Positions 1-12,192 of a stretch of DNA of 64,000 bases are shown here, in pieces. The stretch's first letter is position 1. Every line of letters begins with the position of its first letter. Source of the DNA: Nissolia schottii (Eukaryota; Streptophyta; Magnoliopsida; Fabales; Fabaceae). The notes beneath the pieces are model-generated. The model saw nothing but the letters and a program-made list of their open reading frames with translations. It did no database searches and was not told where the DNA came from. The stretch spans positions 162,716 through 226,715 of the forward strand of contig QANU01019038.1 of NCBI GenBank assembly GCA_003254905.1, read 5' to 3'. The position numbers were made by a program, and so were the translations under genes.

Positions 1-1012
1 AATCATAGACAATACTAACAGATCCAGACAATCATCAACCACATAGATATAAAATCAAAGTTACATAAAAGGCATCCTAACATCATATATCATCTAGCAA
101 AAACCACATAGACAGTGGATAAGTCAGTTTACCCACATGTTTTCGTTCAATTACGGTTTCTATTGCTTCCTGCGACTTTTTCTCTGACTATGGTGCTTCC
201 TAGTTCTTCTTAGGCTAAGTTCTTCCAAGTTTTCTTTAGGGGTTGTAAGGGGCTGTTTGTGCTGTTTGTGTTGTTTGTGGGTTACGGTTAAGGAGTTATT
301 GAAGAATCTTGGCTAGGTTTGGTGTAGGAAGTTTCTAGGTTTTCGGTTTGACAGAATAACGGTTGATTGTGTGATCGGACAGAGCTTTGGCAAGGTTTTC
401 TCTTTTTCTCTTCAAAATTTCAAACCTAGTGGGTATTTATAGGCCATGAGCTGAAATTCACTTTCCCAAAATGCCCTTGGTCCAGTTTACCCATTTGCCC
501 CTTGCTTATGTCATCGATGACATAAAATATGGTGACTAACCACCATGAGTTATCTTTGACTCTTTGACTAGGCCACTTGGCCTCTTTGTGGCCATGCAAG
601 ACCTTTGTGTCTTGGCCACTTGTGTGGCTGAGAATTAAAGGTCTCCGGCAGATCAATTTTGATTCGATTTTATCGTTTTTGGTCTCGGTACTTCACGTAC
701 GGCTGTTCTAAAAATATTCCGATAACATCCTTGTGATCCCCTAATTTTCCTAAGAAAAATTATAGGTTCATTTGAGGTGTTCATGAATTCTCATCTGTAG
801 TCGTACCTTTTACGGATACTTTGAACGCATGGTTGTCCTCAGACGACAAAAAATGTTTGTTCTATTGTCTGCAGAATTTCTCAAAATGAGCAGAATTTCT
901 TCTACAGGCATTTTAGCATAAGATTTTATATTTTTAATAGTTTAACCTACAACAAGAATTGCTAAACAGTTGTCGAGCGAGATTTTCGCTAAGGAGGAAG
1001 CGGGATGCTACA
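1..1012 (-). mobile_element. Family A long LTR, 5' part (runs off the window)
   Basis: This is the 5' part of a long LTR in minus orientation. Its terminus at 1012 reads, on the minus strand, TGTAGCATCCCGC, a variant of the family A start TGTAACATCCCG. A TATA-like GGCCTATAAATACCC lies near 430-445 on the minus strand, about 580 bases inside the terminus, where an LTR promoter would sit. The GTGGGTAA-type landmark seen in other copies is present near 130. The other end lies outside the window, so I cannot say whether this is a solo LTR or part of a full element. Bases 600-1012 align by eye with 1069-1477. Confidence 0.7.
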
Positions 1013-1032
1013 TGATGAATCACCATGGAAGA

Positions 1033-1477
1033 TTATAGGATTTTGCCTTGTTATTTTTGTCCTTTTGGGCATGTGGGTGCCGTGTGATTCCTTCAAAGGG
1101 TTGGCCGAATTGCTTCTTCCATTTGGGACCAAATTCTAATCATGTTTGATCGTGTTTGGTCGTTAGCTGTTCCGGTATTCCGCATACGGTTATCCGAAGA
1201 CACTAATTTGAGTTGATCCACTAATTTTTCTCATATAGGATTTGAGTTGATCTAAGGTATTTGTGAACTTTCTTCCGTAACCTTATATTTTTATAGATAC
1301 CTTAGATACACCGTTGTACTTGGAGGACAAAAAGGATTCGTTCTAGTGTCTGCAGAATTTTAAGAAAACGAGCATAATTATTTCTACATACACTTTTAAT
1401 CTAAAGGCTTGTGTGAGGGCTTGTTCTCCAATTTAATTTATGAAATCTTTGCTAAGGAAAAAAAACGGGATGTTACA
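1033..1477 (-). mobile_element. Family A solo LTR, internally deleted
   Basis: A short family A LTR in minus orientation. The 5' terminus at 1477 reads TGTAACATCCCG on the minus strand. The flanks carry a 5-bp duplication GAAGA at 1028-1032 and 1478-1482. Removing the insert and one GAAGA joins the plant mobile domain pseudogene into a recognisable reading (GFSQALPW after one stop), which supports these borders. The 3' terminus is degenerate. Much of the 3-4 kb LTR is missing. The same DNA appears again at 2099-2381 and 4250-4657 because of contig overlap. Confidence 0.65.
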
Positions 1478-3001
1478 GAAGAGCCTGAGAGAACCCGAAT
1501 TACCTCGCAAAGAAATTAGGGGTGTGGAGGATGACCTTTGCTTCTTTGTCGCCTATGAAGTTGACGCAAAGAAGTTGCATGCAAAGGAAGTCGGCCCAGA
1601 GGTGGTCGTTCCCTTGTTGGATGGTGGGATCAAAAGAGATGATGGGTAGGTTGAGCCATGAAGGGCTACTTGTCCTATTAGCGAAGGGAAAAGGAACTAG
1701 GTCATCTTGGAAGCTCAAAAACATCTCGTGGGGTTAAGTGAAGAAGAACTCTAAAGGTCTTTCTATTGGGCTCGCTTCTTCTTCTTGAAATGGAGATGGC
1801 TCAAGGTCGGACCAATAATCTCCTTGTAGAATGTAACGTCCCATTTTTCCTTAAGAAGAATTTCGCCTAATTAATAAATCACGAGCCAGTTATTTTGATT
1901 GAAAAATTTTAAAAGTTATTTTCTAAAAATATCAGTCAAAGTGATGGTCTCGTAATCCTAAGAAATTTTGCGAGAATCGCACCGATTCTCAGTTGCCGTC
2001 AGAATTTAACGCGTATCAAAGGTGCTCGTAAAATAAATTTTTATAAACCTAAAAAAGGTGAGTGCCTTAGATAGAAATTAAATTCCTTATTAGAATTNCG
2101 AAGACACTAATTTGAGTTGATCCACTAATTTTTCTCATATAGGATTTGAGTTGATCTAAGGTATTTGTGAACTTTCTTCCGTAACCTTATATTTTTATAG
2201 ATACCTTAGATACACCGTTGTACTTGGAGGACAAAAAGGATTCGTTCTAGTGTCTGCAGAATTTTAAGAAAACGAGCATAATTATTTCTACATACACTTT
2301 TAATCTAAAGGCTTGTGTGAGGGCTTGTTCTCCAATTTAATTTATGAAATCTTTGCTAAGGAAAAAAAACGGGATGTTACAGAAGAGCCTGAGAGAACCC
2401 GAATTACCTCGCAAAGAAATTAGGGGTGTGGAGGATGACCTTTGCTTCTTTGTCGCCTATGAAGTTGACGCAAAGAAGTTGCATGCAAAGGAAGTCGGCC
2501 CAGAGGTGGTCGTTCCCTTGTTGGATGGTGGGATCAAAAGAGATGATGGGTAGGTTGAGCCATGAAGGGCTACTTGTCCTATTAGCGAAGGGAAAAGGAA
2601 CTAGGTCATCTTGGAAGCTCAAAAACATCTCGTGGGGTTAAGTGAAGAAGAACTCTAAAGGTCTTTCTATTGGGCTCGCTTCTTCTTCTTGAAATGGAGA
2701 TGGCTCAAGGTCGGACCAATAATCTCCTTGTAGAATGTAACGTCCCATTTTTCCTTAAGAAGAATTTCGCCTAATTAATAAATCACGAGCCAGTTATTTT
2801 GATTGAAAAATTTTAAAAGTTATTTTCTAAAAATATCAGTCAAAGTGATGGTCTCGTAATCCTAAGAAATTTTGCGAGAATCGCACCGATTCTCAGTTGC
2901 CGTCAGAATTTAACGCGTATCAAAGGTGCTCGTAAAATAAATTTTTATAAACCTAAAAAAGGTGAGTGCCTTAGATAGAAATTAAATTCCTTATTAGAAT
3001 T
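1195..3001. other. Contig overlap: 1195-2097 repeated as 2099-3001 across one N
   Basis: Bases 1195-2097 appear identical to 2099-3001 (offset 904) and the two copies meet at a single N at 2098. The repeated block holds parts of two unrelated insertions plus pseudogene sequence between them, so it cannot be two independent insertions. The simplest reading is two contigs with a 903-base overlap that the scaffolder failed to merge. Confidence 0.85.
1478..1831 (-). pseudogene. Plant mobile domain pseudogene, C-terminal piece
   Basis: The minus strand encodes about 74 residues ending LHTPNFFAR (open from 1724 to 1500), preceded by more degraded codons. The segment with FPFANRTSSPSW, IISFDP, LWADFL and PNFFAR matches the C-terminal half of the aminotransferase-like plant mobile domain as I know it from retroelement-associated plant copies. 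It continues the piece at 12193-13210 after removal of the family A LTR at 1832-12192 (target duplication TAGAA/TAGAG). A stop follows PNFFAR, and then GFSQALPW reads on across the solo LTR at 1033-1477 into 1013-1027. Stops and insertions make it non-functional. Identical extra copies at 2382-2735 and 4658-5011 are contig-overlap artefacts. Confidence 0.75.
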
Positions 3002-4248
3002 TTGTGGTGGAGGTGATTCGCTTGCTTTAGTAATTATTTGTAACAATTTTCGGTCTCTGCCAAAAATTGACGCGCGTACCAGCAGCACCCGTAAAAATGC
3101 ACTTTTACGGAAGAAAAATTTAGAATATCTTAGATAAATTACAATTTCTTATTTTTAGTATTGAGTTGGTGTTAAATTATGTCTAAATGATTTTTATATC
3201 GTTAGTTGATTTTTCGCACCCGTGATTACGCGCGTAACCGGATAGTTAACGAACAAACACGAGCAAACATGCACAGTCCGGGAGCAAAAATCTCTCCTCT
3301 CTCTCACGTGGACTGATTAGGGCTGAGCCCAAAGCATCATCATTTGCATCCTTACTCACTCTAGGAAGCAAAGAACATGCATTGGCTTCATTAGAAAAGG
3401 TGGCATGATGACACCTAATCACCTTAGCATAATGATGTGAAAATCTACCCAAAATTTTCCCCAAAAACCGTGCTGTACTCTTCAAGATTTGGGGAGCAAA
3501 ATCCTCTCCCAAGTGTCATCCAAAACTACACTTGAGCAACATGCATTGGCCCTGAGTAAATATGTGATGATCATGCACCATTACCTTGGATTTGTTTAGA
3601 TAATAGTGACCCAAAACCCCTCCAAAAACTGTGTTCCCCCTTCAGATTTTGGAAGCCAAATCCACCTTCCAAATTTTCCCAAATCCCATGCCAAAGCCAT
3701 GCATTGGCCTATCCCAAAAGGTGGCATGATTACACATCATTACATTAAATAAACTAAATCAAAATTTAGCCCAAATCTCCCTTGCATAACCGAACACCAA
3801 CCTGCATTCTCTTATCCATTTTTCATTCTTCTCCTAGATCCCATTTTCTCTCTAAGACATCCAAGAGAGTAGGCCAAGGAGCCACCTTTTTTTCTTGGTA
3901 AAAATCAAGTATCCTCACCCTTTTCCCTTCCCCAAAAATCGAACCCAACCCCTCTCCTTCTCATCACCTTCTTTTCATTTTCCTACACTAAAAATCTAGT
4001 GGAGAACACCATCTTATTCTCTCTAGAACACTAAGTCACACCATTTGCAAGTAAGGAAGCACCAAGCTTGGAATTCTCAAGGACTCTTGGGAAGCCCCCA
4101 CTCAACACTCATCACACTATACACCTTCATCTTCACAAGTGGGTAAACTAACTAAAACCATCCCTTGATGGTTCTATGCCTTTTTGCATGTTTATGTGAT
4201 TTATGAGAAAATATACTCAATATGTGTTATATGCCTTGGAATGAGTTT

Positions 4249-5147
4249 NCATGTGGGTGCCGTGTGATTCCTTCAAAGGGTTGGCCGAATTGCTTCTTCC
4301 ATTTGGGACCAAATTCTAATCATGTTTGATCGTGTTTGGTCGTTAGCTGTTCCGGTATTCCGCATACGGTTATCCGAAGACACTAATTTGAGTTGATCCA
4401 CTAATTTTTCTCATATAGGATTTGAGTTGATCTAAGGTATTTGTGAACTTTCTTCCGTAACCTTATATTTTTATAGATACCTTAGATACACCGTTGTACT
4501 TGGAGGACAAAAAGGATTCGTTCTAGTGTCTGCAGAATTTTAAGAAAACGAGCATAATTATTTCTACATACACTTTTAATCTAAAGGCTTGTGTGAGGGC
4601 TTGTTCTCCAATTTAATTTATGAAATCTTTGCTAAGGAAAAAAAACGGGATGTTACAGAAGAGCCTGAGAGAACCCGAATTACCTCGCAAAGAAATTAGG
4701 GGTGTGGAGGATGACCTTTGCTTCTTTGTCGCCTATGAAGTTGACGCAAAGAAGTTGCATGCAAAGGAAGTCGGCCCAGAGGTGGTCGTTCCCTTGTTGG
4801 ATGGTGGGATCAAAAGAGATGATGGGTAGGTTGAGCCATGAAGGGCTACTTGTCCTATTAGCGAAGGGAAAAGGAACTAGGTCATCTTGGAAGCTCAAAA
4901 ACATCTCGTGGGGTTAAGTGAAGAAGAACTCTAAAGGTCTTTCTATTGGGCTCGCTTCTTCTTCTTGAAATGGAGATGGCTCAAGGTCGGACCAATAATC
5001 TCCTTGTAGAATGTAACGTCCCATTTTTCCTTAAGAAGAATTTCGCCTAATTAATAAATCACGAGCCAGTTATTTTGATTGAAAAATTTTAAAAGTTATT
5101 TTCTAAAAATATCAGTCAAAGTGATGGTCTCGTAATCCTAAGAAATN
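4249..5147. other. Misplaced duplicate contig: copy of 1070-1966 between two Ns
   Basis: The 897 bases at 4250-5146 appear identical to 1070-1966 (offset 3180) and are bounded by single Ns at 4249 and 5147. They interrupt a family A LTR whose order elsewhere does not contain this block. It should be removed before any count of repeats or pseudogenes here. Confidence 0.85.
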
Positions 5148-5460
5148 GTAAATTTGGGTATAGGGACTGAAAATATGGGTTTGTTTTCACGAAAAATGGG
5201 TTCAGAGCTATTGAAAACCCTTTGGGTAAAGTCTTGAGTCCATCGGTTGGTGGTTAATTAAAATTCTTGACGAAGATCGGGTTTTCGGGTAAAAGATGGC
5301 ATTTTGGGTAAAAAGGGTGAATCTATAATTACTGAACCTTTGGCATAAAATCTGGACTCATATGTGTGAAAAATTGATCTTAGAGCTATCAAAAACTCTA
5401 GGATGAGGTCTAGGACTCATCTGGTATTTGATAGCCAAAATTCTAAAGGAAAAAGGGGTT
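5148..5460 (+). repeat. Two degenerate units of the LTR 176-bp tandem repeat
   Basis: Two imperfect units share GGGTTTGTTTT, a run around AAAATGGGTTC, and GAGTCCATCGG with the better preserved four-unit array at 48590-49265. They occupy the same place in the LTR, between GTGGGTAA and CATCATGAGG. Confidence 0.55.
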
Positions 5461-5945
5461 ATGAGTATCCTGACAATTGTTGTCTTACTTTAGTATATGT
5501 ATGATGTAAATGGTCACGTATTGTGTGTCATGATAATGTGTGTTATGTCCATATTAATGTTATTGTGCATCATGAGGACACGGTCGTCATTAAGATCTTA
5601 GGACGGCCTTAGAAAATTAGAAGTTATTACCTAAACTTAACAAAGACCATAATTGAATCTTAGGAAAAACAGAATATCTTAAGAAGGCTCCGGCCAGAAG
5701 GGCTCAGAGAACCTTGAAGATAAGAACATAGTTGTATAATAGAGCATTTCCCTTCTCTTGGCACGTCCGAAGGACAAGCCCCTCATCAGTCCCATCAGGA
5801 GGATTGGTTCATGACAAATACAGGCCCACGTCTACGCGTATGACTACGTCATAGACAAAGAAAAGACAAAGACATGTCAAGAAAGTCATAAGTCATGAAG
5901 GAACATAAAGGAAAGAAAGAAAAGAAAGAGAAAGCTAAAAAGTAA

Positions 5946-6000
5946 GATGTCCCCAAGTGTGGAGAAAGCTAAAAGTAAGATGTCCCCAAAGTGTGGACAA
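5946..6000 (+). repeat. Short tandem array in LTR slot 2 (two units)
   Basis: Two units of a motif close to GATGTCCCCAAAGTGTGG. The second can form a stem TGTCC/GGACA around the loop CCAAAGTGT. This matches in position, and in part in design, the eight-hairpin array at 49752-49965. Confidence 0.6.
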
Positions 6001-6783
6001 AGCGAGTCCACTCCCGGCTGTGTCGAAAGGGCACTCCCCTCACCATCATGCAAGTCGATGGTTATCCCAATCCGCCAGATTTATATGCATTCGTGCATCT
6101 GTGGTTCACTACCACTCGGGTATGAGCTCTGCCCCTAGTAACCAGGATCCGAGAAGGAGCAGGTTGTATTCCGACAGGGCGACGGTCCCTAGGATTACAA
6201 GGGAGAACGATGGACATTTAAAGAAACAAGAAGGACGTCGCCCCAGGCGCATAAGAGAATTCCCATCACCCCTTATGCATATTATGTGATGAATGTTTGG
6301 ATGTGAGATATGTATGTACAGCGAGAAGTCGTTGACTATCACCCTAAAGATAGTAAGTTTCCTAAGTTTTCCCTACGTATGATAATAACAAGCACGATTA
6401 CCTATGCATGATGACTAGGGTAAAGATTAGAATGTTTCCCCTCACATCTAGTAACGTAGATAAAGCTGTTCACGATTAGCAACCATAAAATGAACTAGGG
6501 AAAGTAGAACTGCATGACACTTAGAAAACTCCTAAGCGGCTGGAATCATATACGAGATAATTGAAAAAGTGTTCCCCTTGAGTTTCCCACTGAAAACGTG
6601 ACGCTCTCACCCCACTCGTCTATGGTTCTAGGTGACACAGATGGACTCACCACTGGGGGAGTCGATGCTCTTGGCAGGCATGACGAGTCAAATTGACCCT
6701 TACATCGGGGCTATCACGGAGACACGAGTCTACATACTAGCTGACACACCGATAGACCCACTTTTTGAACATTGTATGATGAC

Positions 6784-8294
6784 TGATAGGTGGAGTTTGT
6801 ACCCTATTTTATTATTCTATAATTGAACATTGTATACTAAAAATGTGTAATTCTAATGCTTAATTAATATGTTTTGCACATTATCCTCTTTTGTGAGAAA
6901 TTTAGAAAAATGCAATTTTAAGCACTACTTTATCTTAGAATTTAATGTGTAGATTTCTTTTGTTCTTTTTTAGTTTTCTATTTTAATTCCAGAAAATAAA
7001 TTGTCAAGAGGATCATTGAAGATTTGAAGGAGATTTGATAAGATATAAATTTCAAAGAAGAGATTTGAAGAGAAGATTGTGACCAACAAATGCAAGATTA
7101 AATTCAAATTCAAAAAGATTTGGTCAAAGATTTGCTGAGGATTTTTAACGCTGACTTTGCTATGGGTTTTTTGCCAGGATGGAGATTTAATCTCGATTTG
7201 ACCTCAACTACAAAGTTGTAGATCTATCTCTTAGCTTTAATTAGAGATTTGAATCACCTCAATCCGACATCTGTAGCCGAAGTTATCGCGATTTTACTAA
7301 CCGTTGTGCTGAAAGTGCGGGATTTACTCCCACTTTAGGCAAATCATCTACAAATAGATATCCTTTCTCAACAACTTGGAGAGAACTTGATATTCAGCCT
7401 CCACTTTTATTTTCTGCACTTTTCTCTTTTTCTTTTATGCACTTTAGGTTTATGTTAGTAGTACTTAATTCTTAGTTCTTCAAGGATTGTTGGAACGCTC
7501 GCATTGACAACGCAAGCTCCTAATGTGAATTTCTTCTGTTACTGCATTCAGGTTTTGTTACTTTAATTCTCTATTATTTTCCACTCTCTTATTCTTCATT
7601 TATTATGAGTTTTTATCCTCCACCCATGGAGGAGTAGTTTCTTAATATCTTGCATGCGATAACTCTAGATTAGGATTAATTCGAGGTCTTGTGCTTAATG
7701 TTTATTCATGACTTGTTCCGCCTGTGATTAATAATATAGCGATTGCATGTTATTGATTAGGGTTAATTCTAGGTTGATAGATCTTGACGATTGTAGGATT
7801 TATTGATTTAGGATTTAGGATTTAGGAACTTTTTGGGGAACTAATTAGATTTAATTAGGTTGTACAATTGGGACATAATTGATATGGGTTATAAATGCTG
7901 AGATCTTAGTTTTAATTCCTATATTAATAAATGCTTAGGAGATTGACGATCGTAGTCTCTTAAGTGAATTGCGTATTAGTTAGAGATTTCAACTAATAAA
8001 CAACATCCCCTTATGAATAATTAATTAGGAACCAATGACAATTAATCCTTGATCTAGAAACACCGTATGCAGGATACTGTTTTTTTATCATTGTTAACTT
8101 ACTTTTATTTTGCTTTATTTTTATTATTATTCATCAATCCAAACCCCCTTTTTAATTGCAATTTTAATTGGTTCTAATTGCTTCCTTGAGAGACGACCCA
8201 GGTTAGCCCCCTTTACTATGTTTTTGGGGTTTTCTTAGTTTAGAAATTATTATTTGATAGTGCACTAAAATTAACGACGTTTTGGTGTGTGTCA
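6784..8294 (+). mobile_element. Family C solo LTR, 1.5 kb
   Basis: It begins TGATAGGTGGAG and ends GTGTGTGTCA, flanked by a perfect 5-bp duplication ATGAC (6779-6783, 8295-8299). It is clearly homologous to 13756-15162, sharing GCATTGACAACGCAAGCTCC near the middle and GAGACGACC plus GGGGTTTTCTTAG near the end. No internal retroelement region is attached, so it is a solo LTR. It sits inside the family A LTR of 1832-12192. Confidence 0.85.
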
Positions 8295-8296
8295 AT

Positions 8297-8653
8297 GACC
8301 CTGTTGTTGACGAGCCTCCTCCTTACCAGAAGGATGTTGAGATAGACCATTGCTCTTTACGCCCTTCTCCTTGCTTCGCAGGCCTCCGCCGCGGTGCCAG
8401 GAAGAGAGTTCCAGCGCTACATCATCTGATTGCGAGGAGGAGCCACGGTGATGAGACGGGACTATCCGGGATCCATCATGATCTCCCTATGATCCCGGAA
8501 GGCTCATCTGAGGACGAGGAAGGCGATGAATCACTCGTCCAGTACACGCCGACAGGGACATCTGGCGACGAGACAGAAGGAAACCCGATGGAGGTAGATG
8601 AGGAGGAGGACGACGAGTACGAGGAGGACCCGGAAGAGGATCCAGAGGACTAG
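8297..8653 (+). other. Acidic-codon tract in the 3' part of the family A LTR
   Basis: An open frame of about 119 codons ending in a run of Glu and Asp (MEVDEEEDDEYEEDPEEDPED) and then a stop. The upstream end is cut by the solo LTR ending at 8294, so the original reading started before 6784. The copy at 47405 has a comparable Glu/Asp/Pro-rich reading at 50549-50685, directly after a CTCACCCCCACT...TTCAG landmark. It could be a short exon of the retroelement or only a biased LTR tract. I recognise no domain. Confidence 0.4.
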
Positions 8654-9339
8654 AGAGGTGTCGGCAGTCGTGTTTGGACCCGCCTATCTGTGATTATTTT
8701 GTACGGACTCAATGGGTAGTACCTATCAGTCCCTTGGTGTAACATCCCGCTTTTTCACTGTCCGGATAATTAGTGTAATAAATAATTATAAGGTGATTAA
8801 GGAGGCGAGAAAATTTAATTATTACCTTTAATTCATAAGAATCATCTTGAACTTATAAGAATAACATTCAAAATTGAGGTGTCGTGACCGGTGAATTTTC
8901 GGAGCCTTAAGACGATTTTCGGACCAATCGGGAATTTTTTCGGATACCGAAAGTAACCGTAAAATACACTAATAAAATAATAATTCCCCGAATACCTCCA
9001 CTGGACTCAACTATTAATAAGGAAAAATTAGTAGAGCGCGAGGACATGTCCGGATTATTTTTTGGACATCCGCACGTGAAGTACTGGGACTGCAAACAAT
9101 AAAAACAAGATCAAGCATGATCAAAATTAGATTGACAGAATCATGTTTATCCATAGTAGATATTCACACATAATATACTAATATATAATATAATAATCTT
9201 AATGAGTAGTAATAATAATAATATAATACTAATATAATATATATCTATATATATATATATATACTAAAATAATAGAATTTTATATAATATAATGTAGATA
9301 TGTATGCATCTGGCGGTGGGGGCTGCCCTTGATTGCCAT

Positions 9340-9745
9340 TTTTCAATTTGTTTTCTTTCTTTCCCCTCCCCTGACGCCGAAGTTCTTTCTTTCCTTTGCT
9401 TCCATTTCTATTTCTTTTCTTTGTTTTCCCCTGATGCAAATTCTTTCATTTCTTTGTTTTCTTTTGAAGCTTTGTGCTTCATTTCTTTGCCTTCTTTTCT
9501 TTATTTCTTGTTTTTCTTTCTTCCCCCAAGATGCCTCTTTCTTATTTTCTTTCCCCTGAAGCCTCGTTTTCATTCTTTTTCTTTGCTGAAGCTTTGTGCT
9601 TCATTGTTCTTCTTTGTTTTGTTATTTCTTTGCTTTCTTTACTTTTTCTTTATTTCAGTTTTCTTTCCCTGAAGCCATATGCTTCACGGCTTTTGTTTCT
9701 TTCTTTTTCGTTTTGTTTTCTTTGTTTTGTTGCTCCGTTTGTGCA
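9340..9745 (+). repeat. T/C-rich low-complexity tract in LTR
   Basis: Long pyrimidine-rich stretch with irregular repeats of CCCCTGA and GAAGC...GCTTC (GAAGCTTTGTGCTTC occurs twice). It gives open frames on both strands that are composition artefacts, not genes. Confidence 0.7.
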
Positions 9746-10347
9746 CTGCCGTGATGCTGCCGGACACCGGAAAAATAGCAAAATCATCATGGAAGTGCTC
9801 AGGGAAATTTCCTCTTCACTTCTACTGTTTCCAAACTGGATTTGGAGGTGGGTAGTCTGAACACTCCTGTCTATGGGATTTTTAAATGTATAATTATGTA
9901 TGTATTATTTAGTAGGAAAAATTAGAACTATTATGAGAAAAATATGGAGTTAATGATGCTTGAAGGATTTGTAGAAATATTGAGGTTAGGAAAATATAAC
10001 TGTGCTGGCTGGAACTGTGTAGGAAGCCTCAGTAAGCACTGAGAGAAGAAATTATATTTTTGGGACGCTGTGACTTTCCCGCTGAGCGGCCGAGCACAGG
10101 ACGACTTCCCCTACACTTCTTCCTCACCGGACAGCTCCCCCACAGGTGGGTAACTCTAGTTCCTCACCTATTGATGGTGGATGCTTGACTATGTAATCAT
10201 GTGTGTGTGTATGTTTCTTTACATATATGTTTATATATGTTAGCATTTATGTTAGGGCTTAGGGAGATGACTCTGAAGGGTCCTGTGACCTGGACTAGAT
10301 AGGTTTATTATGTATGGAATATGTGTAAAAGCTGTGGAATATGTGAA

Positions 10348-11220
10348 NNNNNNNNNNNNNNNNNNNNNNNNNNNNNNNNNNNNNNNNNNNNNNNNNNNNN
10401 NNNNNNNNNNNNNNNNNNNNNNNNNNNNNNNNNNNNNNNNNNNNNNNNNNNNNNNNNNNNNNNNNNNNNNNNNNNNNNNNNNNNNNNNNNNNNNNNNNNN
10501 NNNNNNNNNNNNNNNNNNNNNNNNNNNNNNNNNNNNNNNNNNNNNNNNNNNNNNNNNNNNNNNNNNNNNNNNNNNNNNNNNNNNNNNNNNNNNNNNNNNN
10601 NNNNNNNNNNNNNNNNNNNNNNNNNNNNNNNNNNNNNNNNNNNNNNNNNNNNNNNNNNNNNNNNNNNNNNNNNNNNNNNNNNNNNNNNNNNNNNNNNNNN
10701 NNNNNNNNNNNNNNNNNNNNNNNNNNNNNNNNNNNNNNNNNNNNNNNNNNNNNNNNNNNNNNNNNNNNNNNNNNNNNNNNNNNNNNNNNNNNNNNNNNNN
10801 NNNNNNNNNNNNNNNNNNNNNNNNNNNNNNNNNNNNNNNNNNNNNNNNNNNNNNNNNNNNNNNNNNNNNNNNNNNNNNNNNNNNNNNNNNNNNNNNNNNN
10901 NNNNNNNNNNNNNNNNNNNNNNNNNNNNNNNNNNNNNNNNNNNNNNNNNNNNNNNNNNNNNNNNNNNNNNNNNNNNNNNNNNNNNNNNNNNNNNNNNNNN
11001 NNNNNNNNNNNNNNNNNNNNNNNNNNNNNNNNNNNNNNNNNNNNNNNNNNNNNNNNNNNNNNNNNNNNNNNNNNNNNNNNNNNNNNNNNNNNNNNNNNNN
11101 NNNNNNNNNNNNNNNNNNNNNNNNNNNNNNNNNNNNNNNNNNNNNNNNNNNNNNNNNNNNNNNNNNNNNNNNNNNNNNNNNNNNNNNNNNNNNNNNNNNN
11201 NNNNNNNNNNNNNNNNNNNN
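10348..11220. other. Assembly gap of 873 Ns
   Basis: Unsequenced. It hides the part of the family A LTR that in other copies contains the CATCATGAGG landmark and the slot 2 tandem array. Confidence 0.99.
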
Positions 11221-12192
11221 AGGTACTAGAGTTATTTCCACTGAGAACCTACCGTTCTCACCCCCACTACCCTATGACTTCAGGAACAGGTGATGACTCA
11301 TATTACGAGGATGATGCCGAACCGGCCACGGAGCTATGAGGAGGTTAGAACCAGACAGGGACACCAGAGACAGCAGTAGTTATTACTCTGTTAGGGGTAA
11401 ACTGGGAGATGCTACAGTTAGCCCTTGTGTGTTAATGTTATGTATGGTATGTATTGAACATGTTACTTGTATATTATTTATTATAATAATTACATGACAG
11501 TTCTGATGGACCAGATGGGTGTATATGGTATGCTTTAATATGATTAGACAGTTATCTGCTAAGCCTAAGGGCTTTACCACTTGCTATAATTTGTTCTTTC
11601 TGACGCATGGCTCTATTTTATTAATTGATCGATACAAATGCAAAGTTTCAAAATTGGTCCCTATTTTCTTAAACAACTATTTTCGAAAGATAGCAATGGA
11701 CTAAAGTATTCCGACCAGGTAGAAAACAACCTAGTGAGAATTGTTTACAACGTACGGGTAAACAATTAGCTAGGGTGTTTCACTTGGACCTATGTGTTAG
11801 AATTTAACAACTTTGTATTTATAACTATGAAATTCGTAGTGATGACTAAGGATATTAACTACCACTTATTTGAATGAATTGGCGATGATTATTGTTGGTG
11901 GACCATTTGTTTGATGAACCACTTTGTCAATTGTTTGCATATATGATTGACTGTTATTCGCCTGTCGATTGCTAAGTTGTATGATCTAAAGTTTGTAACA
12001 TATAATTTGTCCATGCGTGACTCTAATTTATGGTCAAAATAAGAATGAAGGAAAAGTTTTAAATTGGTCCATATTTTTATAAAGCATTATTTTGAAAATG
12101 TAATGAGACTAAGTAATCTCAACCAAGCAGATAATAACCTGGTTAAGCACGGTTTACGACTTAAGCGTAAGCTAGCTAGCTAGGGTGTTTCA

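Larger units (their letters stand above)
8738..11782 (+). mobile_element. Family A solo LTR nested in another family A LTR
   Basis: Starts TGTAACATCCCGC at 8738 and ends TAGGGTGTTTCA at 11782, flanked by a perfect CTTGG duplication (8733-8737, 11783-11787). It contains a T/C-rich tract (9340-9740), a GCTGAGCGGCC motif (10082) just before a GTGGGTAA landmark (10145), and CTCACCCCCACT (11258) after the N gap. Length is 3045 bases including 873 Ns. The flanks rejoin the outer LTR cleanly. Confidence 0.88.
1832..12192 (+). mobile_element. Family A solo LTR, host of nested insertions
   Basis: It starts TGTAACGTCCC at 1832 and ends GCTAGGGTGTTTCA at 12192, flanked by TAGAA (1827-1831) and TAGAG (12193-12197), a 4/5 match. 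Inside are duplicated contig sequence (to 5147), a 1.5-kb solo LTR (6784-8294), a second family A solo LTR (8738-11782) and an N gap. After removing these, about 4.0 kb of LTR remains. Landmarks in order match the copies at 16034 and 47405: GTGGGTAA (4140), a degenerate 176-bp-type repeat (5148-5460), CATCATGAGG (5570), a small tandem array (5946-6000), GCGCATAAGAGAA (6247), CTCACCCC (6606) and an acidic-codon tract (8297-8653). Long LTRs suggest a Ty3/gypsy Tat/Ogre-like element (inference). Confidence 0.8.

Noticed and set aside
1440..4917. Three identical small genes repeated at 1440, 2344 and 4620
   Set aside because: They are the same pseudogene and LTR sequence repeated by contig overlap, read on the strand opposite to the PMD relic.
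9304..9860. Phe/Leu/Ser-rich proteins of 120-130 residues
   Set aside because: Product of the T/C-rich LTR tract; no motif and frames overlap on both strands.
10252..11293. Long open frames of about 300 codons on both strands
   Set aside because: They consist almost entirely of Ns in the assembly gap.
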